Shown here: one piece after another, positions 9,401 through 16,949 of the stretch
Numbering within the stretch: the first letter of the stretch is position 1
Layout of the letters: the number at the start of each line of letters is the position of its first letter
Origin: PALSA-693 sp963702305
Lineage (GTDB): Bacteria > Actinomycetota > Acidimicrobiia > Acidimicrobiales > Palsa-688
DNA: 64,000 bases
Reading direction: 5' to 3'
Assembly: GCA_963702305.1 (NCBI GenBank)
Contig: CAVPBX010000014.1
Coordinates: 62,001 to 126,000 of the forward strand
Program-made: the position numbers and the translations under genes
The notes under the pieces: generated by a model
What the model saw: the letters and a program-made list of their open reading frames with translations, nothing else
Databases searched by the model: none
Told to the model about the DNA's origin: nothing

Positions 9401-9457
9401 GAACACGACGAGTCCGCGCCCGGCACGGGAGACGAACCGTCCGCACGATTTCCGCAC
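6401..9457 (-). CDS. Large secreted surface protein: beta-rich N-domain, two Ig-like domains, six-unit repeat domain
   Basis: The 1018-residue protein begins at a GTG with a signal peptide (LVVFGAAACSTALLLIM, cleavage near ARAQG). Residues ~140-570 form a beta-rich domain with PDTQVAVGP, SDPQVLYDGASGRWFAS and DQPFLGLNQDKVVLSWND, a pattern of secreted propeller-like proteins I cannot name. Residues ~575-770 hold two similar Ig-like (BIg/invasin type) units, each ending in a SGYxLxAxxSGLA motif. Residues 775-1018 are six repeats of the same class as in the two preceding proteins. No catalytic motif was seen. It converges on the SpoIID gene with only 30 bp between stops. Likely a cell-surface or matrix protein; the ligand is unknown. 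Confidence 0.82.
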   Translation of the reverse strand: MRKSCGRFVSRAGRGLVVFGAAACSTALLLIMTPTTARAQGNAALSRPRPLPAAAEHRAASYRALPAPAVVNVRQLATLAPLPATGRSVAQFHPRHAATYAGAKAQARTRHSSAPVRMARERSTASHSVASMQAAVPAVSFPLVSNADQIQPTWSGPSADLEPPDTQVAVGPGAVVEFVNQTGTIWTKTGGLVSHFDLNGFFRPPAGLRVSDPQVLYDGASGRWFASIMAFALSSGSAAGEAFLAVSQTSNPGGSWYIYPSGETLTGIFDQPFLGLNQDKVVLSWNDFDNTNTFTEEETYVFDKAEVMSGHDPDVALLIAGDSARYRLAPARSLTATSTEYITYNNSDCAYLGCTNPAQPSVGVLAVTGTPAAHTVAFTETDLSMLPTTVPPNASQPGCATVTACGVVTNDDIFLGAVYDNGALWTGGNDGCIPSGDTTTRSCMRLAGIDVTGSSPALLGAGDIAVAGWDLYYPAVLPYGAGDVGVAFTQSSATVDPEVAGTALAVGVTTLTVVPLAVGQTTYSGTRWGDYSSAAVDPASGLDWWLAGENSSTGCCGGLNWGTAVAELTGTFAFTAQPPPSSPAGATFNTSVQVADPFGDLLPSVPVTLAIHGGPAGAALHSAPNPVTTTSAGVAAFNCSITKAGSGYRLSATASGLAAVSSGFSITPGSPSKLAFTTEPPTGAASATNFATGIGVEDAYGNLVTTDNSTPVRLALHTGPPGATLRCDHDPVTVSAGVARFTCAIAKDGSGYSLAATTSGLATAVSTGFTVGPAGYWLDASDGGIFTFGHLSFYGSTGNLRLNQPMVGMAATPDAKGYWLVAGDGGIFAFGDAHFYGSTGGIALNKPIVGMATDPATGGYWLVASDGGIFGFHAPFHGSTGNLRLTQPIVGMAATPDGGGYWLVARDGGIFTFGDAHFYGSTGAITLNKPIVGMAADPTTGGYWLVASDGGIFGFHAPFYGSTGGIALNKPIVGMATDPVTGGYWLVASDGGIFSFHAPFYGSTGGIALNKPIVGMTN
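6404..7135 (-). repeat. Six tandem 41-42-residue coding repeats, surface protein C-terminus
   Basis: Six units of 42, 42, 41, 42, 41 and 36 residues run to the C-terminus. They alternate between a FTFGDAHFYGSTG form and a shorter FGFHAPFYGSTG form, and between TPDGG and DPTTG ends, suggesting duplication of a two-unit block. Same family as the repeats at 3637-4377 and 5612-6367. Confidence 0.9.
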
Positions 9458-9622
9458 GTCCCCGCCGTCGTGCCATGTGAACCTCCATTGGGCTCCAGAG
9501 TGCCGACCCCTGAAGTGTGCCCCGTGCCACTGTGGCCGGGTCAGTGGGTGGCTGTCAAGGGGTGGTCACCCGCGCCAGGAGTGCTCGTCCCCGGCGCTCG
9601 CCGAGCCTGGCGAGGTGTGCCG

Positions 9623-10039
9623 TCAGAGTGGTGGTATCCAGCGGTCGCCGACCCACGTCCCCTCGTCGCCGGTGCGGTGATCGGTGAGCGGACGTTCGCG
9701 CGCCCCGTAGACGCGGAGGTCGACGAAGCCCTGTGGTCCGTTCCGCATCACGAAGGCGCGCGGGAGGGCGGTCATCAGCAGCCAGTCCTGGAGCTCGTAG
9801 CTGGCCTCCACCTCGGCGATCCACACGTCGTCCTCGTGCCACTGCGCGGTGATGTGGTGGGTCGTCGATCGCAAGGTGGCAAAGAACTCAATGAGTAATT
9901 CGCGCACCGCCCCGGACCCCTCGGCTCGGCGGCCATCGACGGTCTGAACGCGACCATCCGACGCCATGAGCGCCATCACCTCGTCGATGTCGAGCTTGTC
10001 AATGGCTCCGAGCAGCTCGACGATCGGGGACTGGTCCAC
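9623..10039 (-). CDS. NTF2/SnoaL-like small protein
   Basis: A 138-residue protein read from GTG 10039 (VDQSPIVELLGAIDKLD). The pattern of an N-terminal helix, DEVMALMASDGRVQTVDG, a GSGAVRELLIEFFATL helix and then curved-sheet strands (THHITAQWHE, WIAEVEASYEL, GFVDLRVYGARE) is typical of the cone-shaped NTF2/SnoaL fold. Members bind or isomerise small hydrophobic molecules, or only serve as scaffolds; no catalytic residues can be assigned. It follows the ABC permease gene by 25 bp on the same strand and is probably co-transcribed, so it might bind the exported compound (inference). The start is uncertain: a TTG lies one codon upstream. Confidence 0.7.
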   Translation of the reverse strand: MDQSPIVELLGAIDKLDIDEVMALMASDGRVQTVDGRRAEGSGAVRELLIEFFATLRSTTHHITAQWHEDDVWIAEVEASYELQDWLLMTALPRAFVMRNGPQGFVDLRVYGARERPLTDHRTGDEGTWVGDRWIPPL

Positions 10040-10064
10040 CAAAGAAGATCCTAGGCCGCCTCGG

Positions 10065-10889
10065 TCACGCCTGCCTGAGCCGGCCCCGCAGGGCGCCGAA
10101 GCAGAGCGACATGCTGACGACGGCGACCACCGCGATGGCGGCGACCGCCTGGCCCAGCTCGGTCCACTGCCAGCCCTGCATGGTGAGGGAACGCAGCCCG
10201 GCGAGCACATAGGTGACCGGGTTCCAGGCGGCCACCGTGTCGAGCCAGCCGGTGAGTTGCGAGCGGGGCACGTAGGAAGACGTCAGGAAGAGGAAGGGGA
10301 AGAACAGCAGAAAGGCGCTGTTCACCGCCGCCGGATTGCCGGTCTTCAGGGCGATGGCGTAGCCGAACCCAGCGAAAGCCAAACTCCACAGGGCCGCCAG
10401 CACGATGAAGACGAGCACCCCGAGCGGCCCGGCCTTGAAGCGCACACCCAGGGCGAACCCCAAGACCACGATAGGAATGGTCAGCCCGCACGCCACCGCG
10501 ACGTCGGCCAGCATGTGACCCAGCAGGATCGCCAGGCGCCGCACGGGAGTCAACAGCAACCGGTCGAAGTAGCCGTTCTCCACGTCGAGGACCAGCGCAG
10601 GCGCTCGCGAGATGCCGGTGACACCCAGCAGGATGGCGGTCGCCATCATGAAGGCCTTGAAATCGAAGCCGGCGATATTTTTTTCCGTCAGGCGTTGCAG
10701 GGTCCCGATGTTGACCACGAAGAAGAACAGGGCGATGAACACCGGCGGGATGACGCCGGTCAGGTCTCGGGGAATGGCTCGCATCGCCCGCCCCGCGATC
10801 GCCAGGACGTCTCGAGCGAAGCCGGCCTGCCGGGGTCGAATGGTGCTCGGCTGGATGGTCGCCCTCTGAGTGGTGGTGATCGCGGTCAT
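10065..10889 (-). CDS. ABC-2 type transporter permease (DrrB-like)
   Basis: A 274-residue integral membrane protein with about six hydrophobic segments (VIPPVFIALFFFVVNIG, FMMATAILLGVTGIS, IPIVVLGFALGV, VLVFIVLAALWSLAFAGFGYA, AFLLFFPFLFLTS, AVAAIAVVAVVSM). The ENGYFDRLLLTPVRR loop after the second segment and the NPVTYVLAGLRSL motif before the last are marks of ABC-2/DrrB permeases. It would form the channel of an efflux pump for a drug or lipid-like compound. ATG 10889 overlaps the stop of the ATPase gene as ATGA, so the two subunits are translationally coupled. The substrate is unknown. Confidence 0.92.
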   Translation of the reverse strand: MTAITTTQRATIQPSTIRPRQAGFARDVLAIAGRAMRAIPRDLTGVIPPVFIALFFFVVNIGTLQRLTEKNIAGFDFKAFMMATAILLGVTGISRAPALVLDVENGYFDRLLLTPVRRLAILLGHMLADVAVACGLTIPIVVLGFALGVRFKAGPLGVLVFIVLAALWSLAFAGFGYAIALKTGNPAAVNSAFLLFFPFLFLTSSYVPRSQLTGWLDTVAAWNPVTYVLAGLRSLTMQGWQWTELGQAVAAIAVVAVVSMSLCFGALRGRLRQA

Positions 10890-11860
10890 TGGGTGACCTC
10901 CTCGGTCGTCTGGGTGAGGTCTTCCTCATGGCGGATGTGGCTGCCGGTCAACTCCAGGAACACGTCGTCGAGCGTCGGGGTGCGCAACGTCAGGTCCCGC
11001 ACGGAGATGCCCCCATTGTCGAGGGCGACGGCGACCGGGCCGATGGTGGCGGCCCCGTTGGCGGCGGTGACCACCACCTCGTTGCCACTGGCGTCGACCG
11101 CCTGCACCCCGTCGACCTGTGACAACGACGCCAGCGCCGCGGCCGCGTTGCCGTCGACCCGGACGACGATCACGTCATTGCCGATGTTGCGCTTCAGGTC
11201 TCCAGGAGTGCCCTCGGCCACCAGGCGGCCGGCATTGAGGATGCCCACCCGGTCGGCCAGCTCGTCGGCCTCCTCCAGATACTGCGTGGTGAGGAAGATC
11301 GTCATACCGAGCTCGCGGTTGAGCCGCCGGACCTCTTCCCACACCCGCAGTCGACTGACCGGGTCCAGACCGGTGGTCGGCTCGTCGAGGAACAGCACAT
11401 CCGGGTTGTGCACCAGGGCGGCCGCCAGGTCGAGACGCCGCCGCATACCTCCCGAGTAGGTGCCGATCGGCCGGGTTACGGCGTCCCCGATGTCGACCAG
11501 CTCCTTGAGTTCGGTCAATCGCTGTTCGATCTCTCGGCGGGTCAGCCCGTAGAGCCGCCCCTGCAGACGCAGCAACTCCTCGCCGGTCTGCTTGGGGTCC
11601 AGCGCCGCCTCTTGGAGGGCGACGCCGATCCGCAGGCGAACCTCGCCCGGATCGGTCGCGACGTCGTAGCCCGCGACGACCGCCCGCCCGGCGGTCGGCG
11701 CCAGGAGCGTGCACAGGACGCGGACGGTGGTCGACTTGCCGGCGCCGTTCGGGCCGAGGAAGCCGTAGATCTCGCCCTCGCGGATGTCGAGGTCCAGGCC
11801 GTCGACGGCGTTCATCCCGTCGAAGGTCCGGACGAGGCCTTCGGTGGTGATCGCGGCCAC
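10886..11860 (-). CDS. ABC transporter ATP-binding protein, daunorubicin-resistance (DrrA) type
   Basis: A 324-residue ATPase: Walker A GPNGAGKST, Q-loop in IGVALQEAALDP, signature YSGGMRRRLD, Walker B VLFLDEPTTGLD and switch region FLTTQYLEEAD, followed by the ~80-residue C-terminal domain (VRDLTLRTPTLDDVFLELTG) typical of DrrA proteins. It powers the permease encoded immediately downstream. The longest frame begins at ATG 11923, but GTG 11860 (VAAITTEGLVRTF) has AAGGAG seven bases upstream and matches the usual family start, so I chose it. In the family, the pump exports hydrophobic compounds; the cargo here is not known. Confidence 0.93.
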   Translation of the reverse strand: MAAITTEGLVRTFDGMNAVDGLDLDIREGEIYGFLGPNGAGKSTTVRVLCTLLAPTAGRAVVAGYDVATDPGEVRLRIGVALQEAALDPKQTGEELLRLQGRLYGLTRREIEQRLTELKELVDIGDAVTRPIGTYSGGMRRRLDLAAALVHNPDVLFLDEPTTGLDPVSRLRVWEEVRRLNRELGMTIFLTTQYLEEADELADRVGILNAGRLVAEGTPGDLKRNIGNDVIVVRVDGNAAAALASLSQVDGVQAVDASGNEVVVTAANGAATIGPVAVALDNGGISVRDLTLRTPTLDDVFLELTGSHIRHEEDLTQTTEEVTQ

Positions 11861-12080
11861 GCGGCGGCTCCTTGGTTGCGCACGGGGGGCTACGGCGTCG
11901 GTAGGCAGTATGACGGAACTCATTGCAGCACCCAGCTGGAATTCTGATCCTTGACGGTCATATCGGTGAGACGACGGGCCGAGCTCAGACTCATCGTTTG
12001 AGGAGAAAAGTTCGTCAGGCGGCCAGGAGCCGGGCGAGGAGCTCGAAGTTGGCAGACGGTGACCGTCGGTCAGGGCGGCG

Positions 12081-12932
12081 TCATTGACCCGCCGATTCCC
12101 GCCACTGCCCGGCGAGCACCGCGGCCAGCGCCTCCATCTCGCGGCGGGAGGAGACCGCGTCGATCACCGCGGCGGTGAGGGCCCGGAAGAACGGCTCGCC
12201 TGCCGGCGGGGACCAGTGCACGCCGAGGACGGCGAGCTGATCGTCCGACATGCGGTCGATGGTCGCCCACCAGTCGACCAGCCGCTCCACGTCGGCCACC
12301 GCGGCCCGGGCCGCCCAGTAGAACACCTCGGTGGCGTCCGCCAGGGCGCGCCAGGTCTCGAGGAACTGATCGAACACGTCGAGCACGTCGTCAGGGACCG
12401 GTTCGGCCAGGATCCCGGGGTGACCGCGGAGGGCGGCCACGATCGACGCAGTGTTGGCGATCCACACCCGGGCCGCGTTGGCGTCGACCGGCCCCAACCG
12501 CAGCTCGACGTCGGCCTCGGGCCCGGCCCAGTGGCCGAGCAGAATGTCGGCCAGCTGATCGACGATGGTCGGCCCGGCTGCCAGCTTGTCGACCACCGCC
12601 AGGGCGCCGGCGGCCAGGGCCCGGCCGGACAGGTGCGGATCGGCTTCGCCGGTGTACAGCACGACCGCGGTGCCCGGCGCCCGACGGCGGATTTCCGGCA
12701 GGGCCTCCACCCCGCTGCGGCCGGGCATCTGCTGGTCGAGGATCAGCAGGTCCGGCGCTTCCGCAACCGCCAGGCTGATCGCCTCGTCCCCGTCGGTAGC
12801 CTCGCCGACGATCTCGAAACGACCGTCAGTGCTGAAGAACAGATGCAGCAACCGCCGGATCTGTGGGGAATCGTCCGCGATGGCGACCCGTACCAGCCGG
12901 TGCGGGGTGGACTCCGTTTGCTCGGCGGTCAC
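12081..12932 (-). CDS. Response regulator: receiver domain plus unrecognised helical C-terminal domain
   Basis: A 283-residue protein. Residues 13-125 are a CheY-like receiver with acidic pair Asp20/Asp21, phospho-acceptor Asp66 (LLILDQQMPG), Thr94 and Lys116. Residues ~135-283 are not a HTH, GGDEF, EAL or kinase domain. They are rich in Ala, Trp and acidic residues (DVFDQFLETWRALADATEVFYWAARAAV, quoted in part as WRALADATEVFYW) and look all-helical. No histidine kinase lies next to it. The gene stands alone between the ABC operon and the GDP-mannose dehydratase gene, on the same strand. The receiver is certain; the output may be protein-protein interaction. Confidence 0.85.
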   Translation of the reverse strand: MTAEQTESTPHRLVRVAIADDSPQIRRLLHLFFSTDGRFEIVGEATDGDEAISLAVAEAPDLLILDQQMPGRSGVEALPEIRRRAPGTAVVLYTGEADPHLSGRALAAGALAVVDKLAAGPTIVDQLADILLGHWAGPEADVELRLGPVDANAARVWIANTASIVAALRGHPGILAEPVPDDVLDVFDQFLETWRALADATEVFYWAARAAVADVERLVDWWATIDRMSDDQLAVLGVHWSPPAGEPFFRALTAAVIDAVSSRREMEALAAVLAGQWRESAGQ

Positions 12933-13163
12933 GTCACAGGCCTTAGGCGGACCGCAGGCCCCGAACCCCGACCGCCGCGCCCCCGCCCGGCTCCACCACC
13001 CGGTCCGTCGCGGACCTCGTCAGTGTCATTCACGTCGAACCGCACGCCGACGCTCCCAATCCGCCCGGAGGGCATCCTTCGACTCCCGCTATGTGCTCAC
13101 CATCAGCCGCGCCATGCCGAAACCGTAGCAACGACCGGGCGGTCGGGGCAGGACCGCCGCGAC

Positions 13164-14129
13164 TCAGCCCTTCGACAGCGCCGCCAGGTCGGCGTCGACC
13201 ATAGTGCGGATCAGCTCCTCGAAGCCGACCTCGGGCTTCCAGCCCAGCTTCTCCCGGGCCTTGGTGGGGTCGCCGATCAGCAGGTCCACTTCGGCGGGCC
13301 GGAAGAACTGCTGGTCGATGACGACGTGGTCCTCCCAGTTGAGCCCCACCTGATCGAAGGCGATCTGGCACAACTCCCGCACCGGATGGGTTTCTCCGGT
13401 GGCGATCACGTAGTCGCCAGGCTCGTCCTGCTGGAGCATCAGCCACATGGCCCGGACGTAGTCGGCCGCAAAACCCCAGTCCCGCTGGGCGTCGAGGTTG
13501 CCGAGGGAGACCGATCGCTGCAGGCCGAGCTTGATGGCGGCCGCGCTGAAGGTGACCTTGCGGGTGACGAACTCCAAGCCCCGCCGCGGGCTCTCGTGAT
13601 TGAACAGGATCCCGGAGCTGGCGTGCAGGTCGTAGCTCTCCCGGTAGTTGACCGTGAGCCAATGGCCGTACACCTTGGCCACCCCGTACGGGCTGCGCGG
13701 GTAAAACGGTGTGTGCTCCGTCTGGGGCACCTCCAACACCTTCCCGAACATCTCACTCGAACTGGCCTGGTAGAAGCGGATGGTGGGATCGGTGAGCAGG
13801 ATGGCGTCGAGCAGCCGGGTGACGCCGAGGGCCGTGACCTCCCCGGTCAACACCGGTTGGGCGAACGAGGTTTGGACAAAAGACTGGGCGGCCAGGTTGT
13901 AGACCTCCTCTGGACGGTGATCCCGCAGCACTCGGATCATGGAAGCCTCGTCGAGGAGATCGGCCGGCACCAGTGTGAGGCGGTCGGTGAGGTGCGAGAT
14001 CCGCTCAAACGTCACCGTGCTAGTCCGCCGGTGGAGCCCAATCACCTGGTAGCCCTTGTCGAGCAGGAACTCGGCGAGGTAGGAGCCGTCCTGGCCGGTG
14101 ATCCCGGTGATGAGCGCTCGCTTGGTCAC
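13164..14129 (-). CDS. gmd: GDP-mannose 4,6-dehydratase
   Basis: A 321-residue extended SDR enzyme that converts GDP-D-mannose to GDP-4-keto-6-deoxy-D-mannose with bound NADP, in the cytoplasm. Visible: TGITGQDGSYLAEFLL at the N-terminus, the LHRRTS loop that contacts NADP phosphate, SSSEMFG, the catalytic Tyr-x3-Lys in YPRSPYGVAKVYGHW, NHESPRRG and GDPTKAREKLGW near the C-terminus, all Gmd hallmarks. The longest frame reaches 14267, but its first 46 residues are low-complexity Pro/Arg; GTG 14129 gives the normal start VTKRALITG. It supplies a deoxysugar for the surface polysaccharide also suggested by the RmlC-like gene at 20049. Confidence 0.95.
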   Translation of the reverse strand: MTKRALITGITGQDGSYLAEFLLDKGYQVIGLHRRTSTVTFERISHLTDRLTLVPADLLDEASMIRVLRDHRPEEVYNLAAQSFVQTSFAQPVLTGEVTALGVTRLLDAILLTDPTIRFYQASSSEMFGKVLEVPQTEHTPFYPRSPYGVAKVYGHWLTVNYRESYDLHASSGILFNHESPRRGLEFVTRKVTFSAAAIKLGLQRSVSLGNLDAQRDWGFAADYVRAMWLMLQQDEPGDYVIATGETHPVRELCQIAFDQVGLNWEDHVVIDQQFFRPAEVDLLIGDPTKAREKLGWKPEVGFEELIRTMVDADLAALSKG

Positions 14130-14176
14130 CCGTACAGTCTGACCGATCGGGCCGGCCCGGTGGGGCCCGACCGCGC

Positions 14177-14785
14177 TCAGGGGCGGAGGGGGCGGCGGGT
14201 GACGAGGGTGGGGTGGTCGGCCATGGCCAGCATCTCCCGGTCGCCGGCGCTGTCTCCGTACGCCCACACCTCGACGGGCGCCGTTCCCAGCCGGGCCGAC
14301 AGCTCCAGGGCTTTCTGGGTGGCCCGGACGTTGGGGCCGTCCATGCGACCGGTCAACCGGCCGTCGGTGGCCACCTCCAGCCGGGTGGCGATGACCTGAT
14401 CGAAGCCGGTCAGCTTTCCGAACGGCTCCAGGTACACCGAGAGCGACGCCGAGATGAGGATGCGGCGGTGCCCCTGGGCGTCGTGCCAGGCCATCCGGGC
14501 GGCCAGGTCGGGGCGGATCCGGGTGGCCAGCACCGCCCCGAAGGTGGCGCCCTCCGCGACCACCCGCGCCGCGTCGAGTCCGGCCAAGGCTCGCCGCAGC
14601 AGCGCGGCCTTGGCCTCGTCGCGTCCGCCGCGCCGGTACCCGGTGATCATCAGGGGCGCGGCCGTCAGCAGCACGCGGGAGAAGTGCGACTGCCCGAGCA
14701 GCCGTTCGAGGAACCGGGGCAGGCTGTCGCCCGGGACCAACGTTCCGTCGAAGTCGAACGCTGCGACTCCGGGCCGGCTGCTCAC
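14177..14785 (-). CDS. HAD-superfamily (subfamily IB, SerB-like) phosphatase, candidate decaprenylphosphoryl-5-phosphoribose phosphatase
   Basis: A 202-residue HAD phosphatase: motif I FDFDGTLVPGDS, motif II ISAS, and motif III/IV region VRATQKALEL plus YGDSAGDREML. This is the layout of HAD-IB enzymes such as phosphoserine phosphatase. The GTG start overlaps the dprE2 stop as GTGA at 14782-14785; ATG 14803 is an alternative. The gene is thus the third member of dprE1-dprE2-HAD. The arabinose-donor pathway needs a phosphatase between UbiA and DprE1, assigned in mycobacteria to a PAP2-type protein (Rv3807c), and none of that type is seen here. HAD domains are also found fused to UbiA proteins elsewhere. 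Role in that step is inference; the enzyme class is clear. Confidence 0.85.
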   Translation of the reverse strand: MSSRPGVAAFDFDGTLVPGDSLPRFLERLLGQSHFSRVLLTAAPLMITGYRRGGRDEAKAALLRRALAGLDAARVVAEGATFGAVLATRIRPDLAARMAWHDAQGHRRILISASLSVYLEPFGKLTGFDQVIATRLEVATDGRLTGRMDGPNVRATQKALELSARLGTAPVEVWAYGDSAGDREMLAMADHPTLVTRRPLRP

Positions 14786-15546
14786 ATCGGCAGGCGGCGC
14801 CATACGGCCCGCGGCAGGTGGCGGAACACCGCGAAGACGAAACGCAGCGGCGGCGGCACCCAGATGATCTCCCGGCCCGCGGCCAGGGCCTTCACCGTGG
14901 CCGCCGCCACCGCCTCGGCGGTGGTGGAAAGCGGTGCGGGCGGCGTCCCCTCCGTCATCTTGGTGCGCACGAAACCCGGCCGCACGATCAACACCCGGGC
15001 CCCGCTGCCCGCCAGGGCGTCGCCCAGTCCTTGGGCGAAGCCGTCCAGGCCGGCCTTGGAGGACCCGTAGATGAAGTTGGCCTTCCGGACCCGCTCCCCG
15101 GCCACCGAGGACAGCACGACCAGGGTCCCGTGCCCCTGCGCCTTCAGTACCCGGGCGACGGCGAGGCCGGCCGACACCGCGCCGACGTAGTTGGTCTGGG
15201 CCAACTGGACGGCGCCCTCGCCGCCGGCTGCGTCGGCCGTCTGGTCGCCGAGAAGCCCGAACGCCAGTACCACCACGTCGAGGTCGCCGCCCGCCTCCTT
15301 GACCGCGGCGGCCATGAACTCGTCGTGGCTGGGCGTGTCCTGGGCATCGAAGGGGATGGTCTCGACGCGGCCGGCCCCGGCGGCCCGTACCTGCTCGGCC
15401 GCGGCGTCGAGGCTCTGGGGTTGGCGGCCGGCGAGGAGCACGGTGGCCTGGCGGGGGCCGGCCAGCTGGGCGGCGATGGCGATGCCGATATCGGACGCGC
15501 CGCCGAGGACGAGGACGGACTGGACGGCGCCGAGGGCGTCTTTCAT
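14782..15546 (-). CDS. dprE2: Decaprenylphosphoryl-2-keto-ribose reductase
   Basis: A 254-residue short-chain dehydrogenase, the same length I recall for Mycobacterium tuberculosis DprE2. It shows the NAD(P) motif VLGGASDIGIAIA, the AFGLLG strand, the catalytic Ser and Tyr-x3-Lys in VVLSSVAGERVRKANFIYGSSK, and the C-terminal WVPPPLRFVFAVFRHLPR segment characteristic of this subfamily. It reduces the 2-keto intermediate to decaprenylphosphoryl-D-arabinose, the donor for cell-wall arabinan. ATG 15546 overlaps the stop of dprE1 as ATGA, so both subunits are made in step. Its own stop overlaps the HAD phosphatase start. Confidence 0.94.
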   Translation of the reverse strand: MKDALGAVQSVLVLGGASDIGIAIAAQLAGPRQATVLLAGRQPQSLDAAAEQVRAAGAGRVETIPFDAQDTPSHDEFMAAAVKEAGGDLDVVVLAFGLLGDQTADAAGGEGAVQLAQTNYVGAVSAGLAVARVLKAQGHGTLVVLSSVAGERVRKANFIYGSSKAGLDGFAQGLGDALAGSGARVLIVRPGFVRTKMTEGTPPAPLSTTAEAVAAATVKALAAGREIIWVPPPLRFVFAVFRHLPRAVWRRLPM

Positions 15547-16943
15547 TGCGGGGCTCCACGAGTCGGGGGGGCGAGCAGGCTGGGGAGGCGGCGGGCGAGG
15601 TCCGAGCACAGCCGGCGGTCCGGATCCAGGCGGTCGCGTACGGCCCGCCATCGGGGCAGGGCGGGGTACATCTGCTCCAGGAGCTCCGGCCGCAGCCGCG
15701 AGTCCTTGGCCAGGTAGACCCGGCCGCCGGCGCCCACCACCATCTCGTCGAGCCGATCCAGCAACGGGACCAGCCCGGTGCCGGCCACGGGCAGGTCCAG
15801 GGCCAAGGTCCAACCCGGGCGGGGGAAGGACAGCGGGCCGGGGTTGGCGGCCCCGAACCGCTTGAGCACGGCCAGGAAGGAGGCGCAGCGGGCCTCGCTC
15901 AAGGCCTCCAACGAGCGGCGCAGGGTGTCCTCGGCCCCGTCGGGCAGGACCATCTGGTACTGCAGGAAGCCCCGCCTGCCGTAGATGCGATTCCAGCCGG
16001 CGACCAGGTCGAGGGGATGAAAGAAGCCGGCAGCGGGCACCAGGTGTCCCTGTCGCTGCCGGGGCGACTTCCGGTACCACAGCTCGTTGAAGGCGGCCAC
16101 CGTCCAGCGGTTGAGCAGGCCGGATGGCGCCCAGGGCGGCGCCTGGGCCCGATCGAAGGGCTGGAAACGCAAGGCCGCGCTGCGATGTCGCCGGCCGACG
16201 GGCAGGTCGTCGAGCCGGGCGTGGTCGCCGAACTCCAGCACCGACCGGCCGAGAGAACTGCCCCGGGCCAGGCAGTCGATCCAGGCCACGCTGTAGCGGT
16301 AGTCCCGATCGGCCTCGGCCATGCGGGCCATGGCGGTGTCGAGGTCGGGCGCCCGGATGGTGTCGACCCGCATCGACGCGGTCTCGATGGGCAGCAGGCG
16401 GAGCGTCGCCTCGGAGATCAAACCGGTGAGGCCCATACCGCCGGCCGTGGCCCAGAAGACGTCCGGCTCCACCTCGGCACTTACCGTCATGGTGCCGAGG
16501 GCTGGCGTCTCGAGCACCAACGATTCGACGTGGCTGGTGAAGGTGCCGTCGCGGTGGTGGTTCTTGCCGTGCACGTCCGAACCGATGGCCCCCCCTACCG
16601 TGACCTGCCGGGTGCCAGGCGTGACCATGGGCCACAAGCCCAGCGGCACCAAGGTCCGCATCAGCTGGTCGAGGCTGACGCCGGCCTGGACCCGGGCCCG
16701 GGCCCCGGCCAGATCGACGTCGAGGATCCGGTCCAGGCCGGTCGTGACGATCACGTCGCCGCCCGCGTTCTGGGCCGCGTCGCCGTAGCTGCGGCCCAAG
16801 CCCCGGGCGATGACCCCGCGCGGGCCGGCCTGCTTGATGGCCGCGGCCAGGTCGTCGGGGCTGGCGACCCCGGCCACGTTGGCCGCCGTCGGGGCCGTCC
16901 GGCCCCACCCACTGACCAGTCGAGCGGCGGCGGGTGCGGGCAC
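15543..16943 (-). CDS. dprE1: Decaprenylphosphoryl-beta-D-ribose 2-oxidase
   Basis: A 466-residue FAD-dependent oxidase of the VAO type. It has the FAD-binding stretch GVIARGLGRSYGDAAQN, TPGTRQVTVGGAIGSDVHGKNHH, GRRGFLQYQMVLP and the C-terminal YLAKDSR. It oxidises the ribose 2-hydroxyl of decaprenylphosphoryl-ribose as the first half of epimerisation to arabinose. The segment PGWTLALDLP aligns with mycobacterial PGWNICVDFP, putting Ala381 where Mycobacterium tuberculosis has Cys387, the residue attacked by benzothiazinone drugs. The gene starts six bases after the LysR gene's stop, so it may share a transcript with it. Confidence 0.95.
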   Translation of the reverse strand: MPAPAAARLVSGWGRTAPTAANVAGVASPDDLAAAIKQAGPRGVIARGLGRSYGDAAQNAGGDVIVTTGLDRILDVDLAGARARVQAGVSLDQLMRTLVPLGLWPMVTPGTRQVTVGGAIGSDVHGKNHHRDGTFTSHVESLVLETPALGTMTVSAEVEPDVFWATAGGMGLTGLISEATLRLLPIETASMRVDTIRAPDLDTAMARMAEADRDYRYSVAWIDCLARGSSLGRSVLEFGDHARLDDLPVGRRHRSAALRFQPFDRAQAPPWAPSGLLNRWTVAAFNELWYRKSPRQRQGHLVPAAGFFHPLDLVAGWNRIYGRRGFLQYQMVLPDGAEDTLRRSLEALSEARCASFLAVLKRFGAANPGPLSFPRPGWTLALDLPVAGTGLVPLLDRLDEMVVGAGGRVYLAKDSRLRPELLEQMYPALPRWRAVRDRLDPDRRLCSDLARRLPSLLAPPTRGAPQ

Positions 16944-16949
16944 GACGAG

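Noticed and set aside
12084..14399. A 771-codon plus-strand open frame
   Set aside because: It is antisense to the response regulator and gmd, with Arg/Gly/Pro-rich low-complexity translation typical of high-GC shadow frames.
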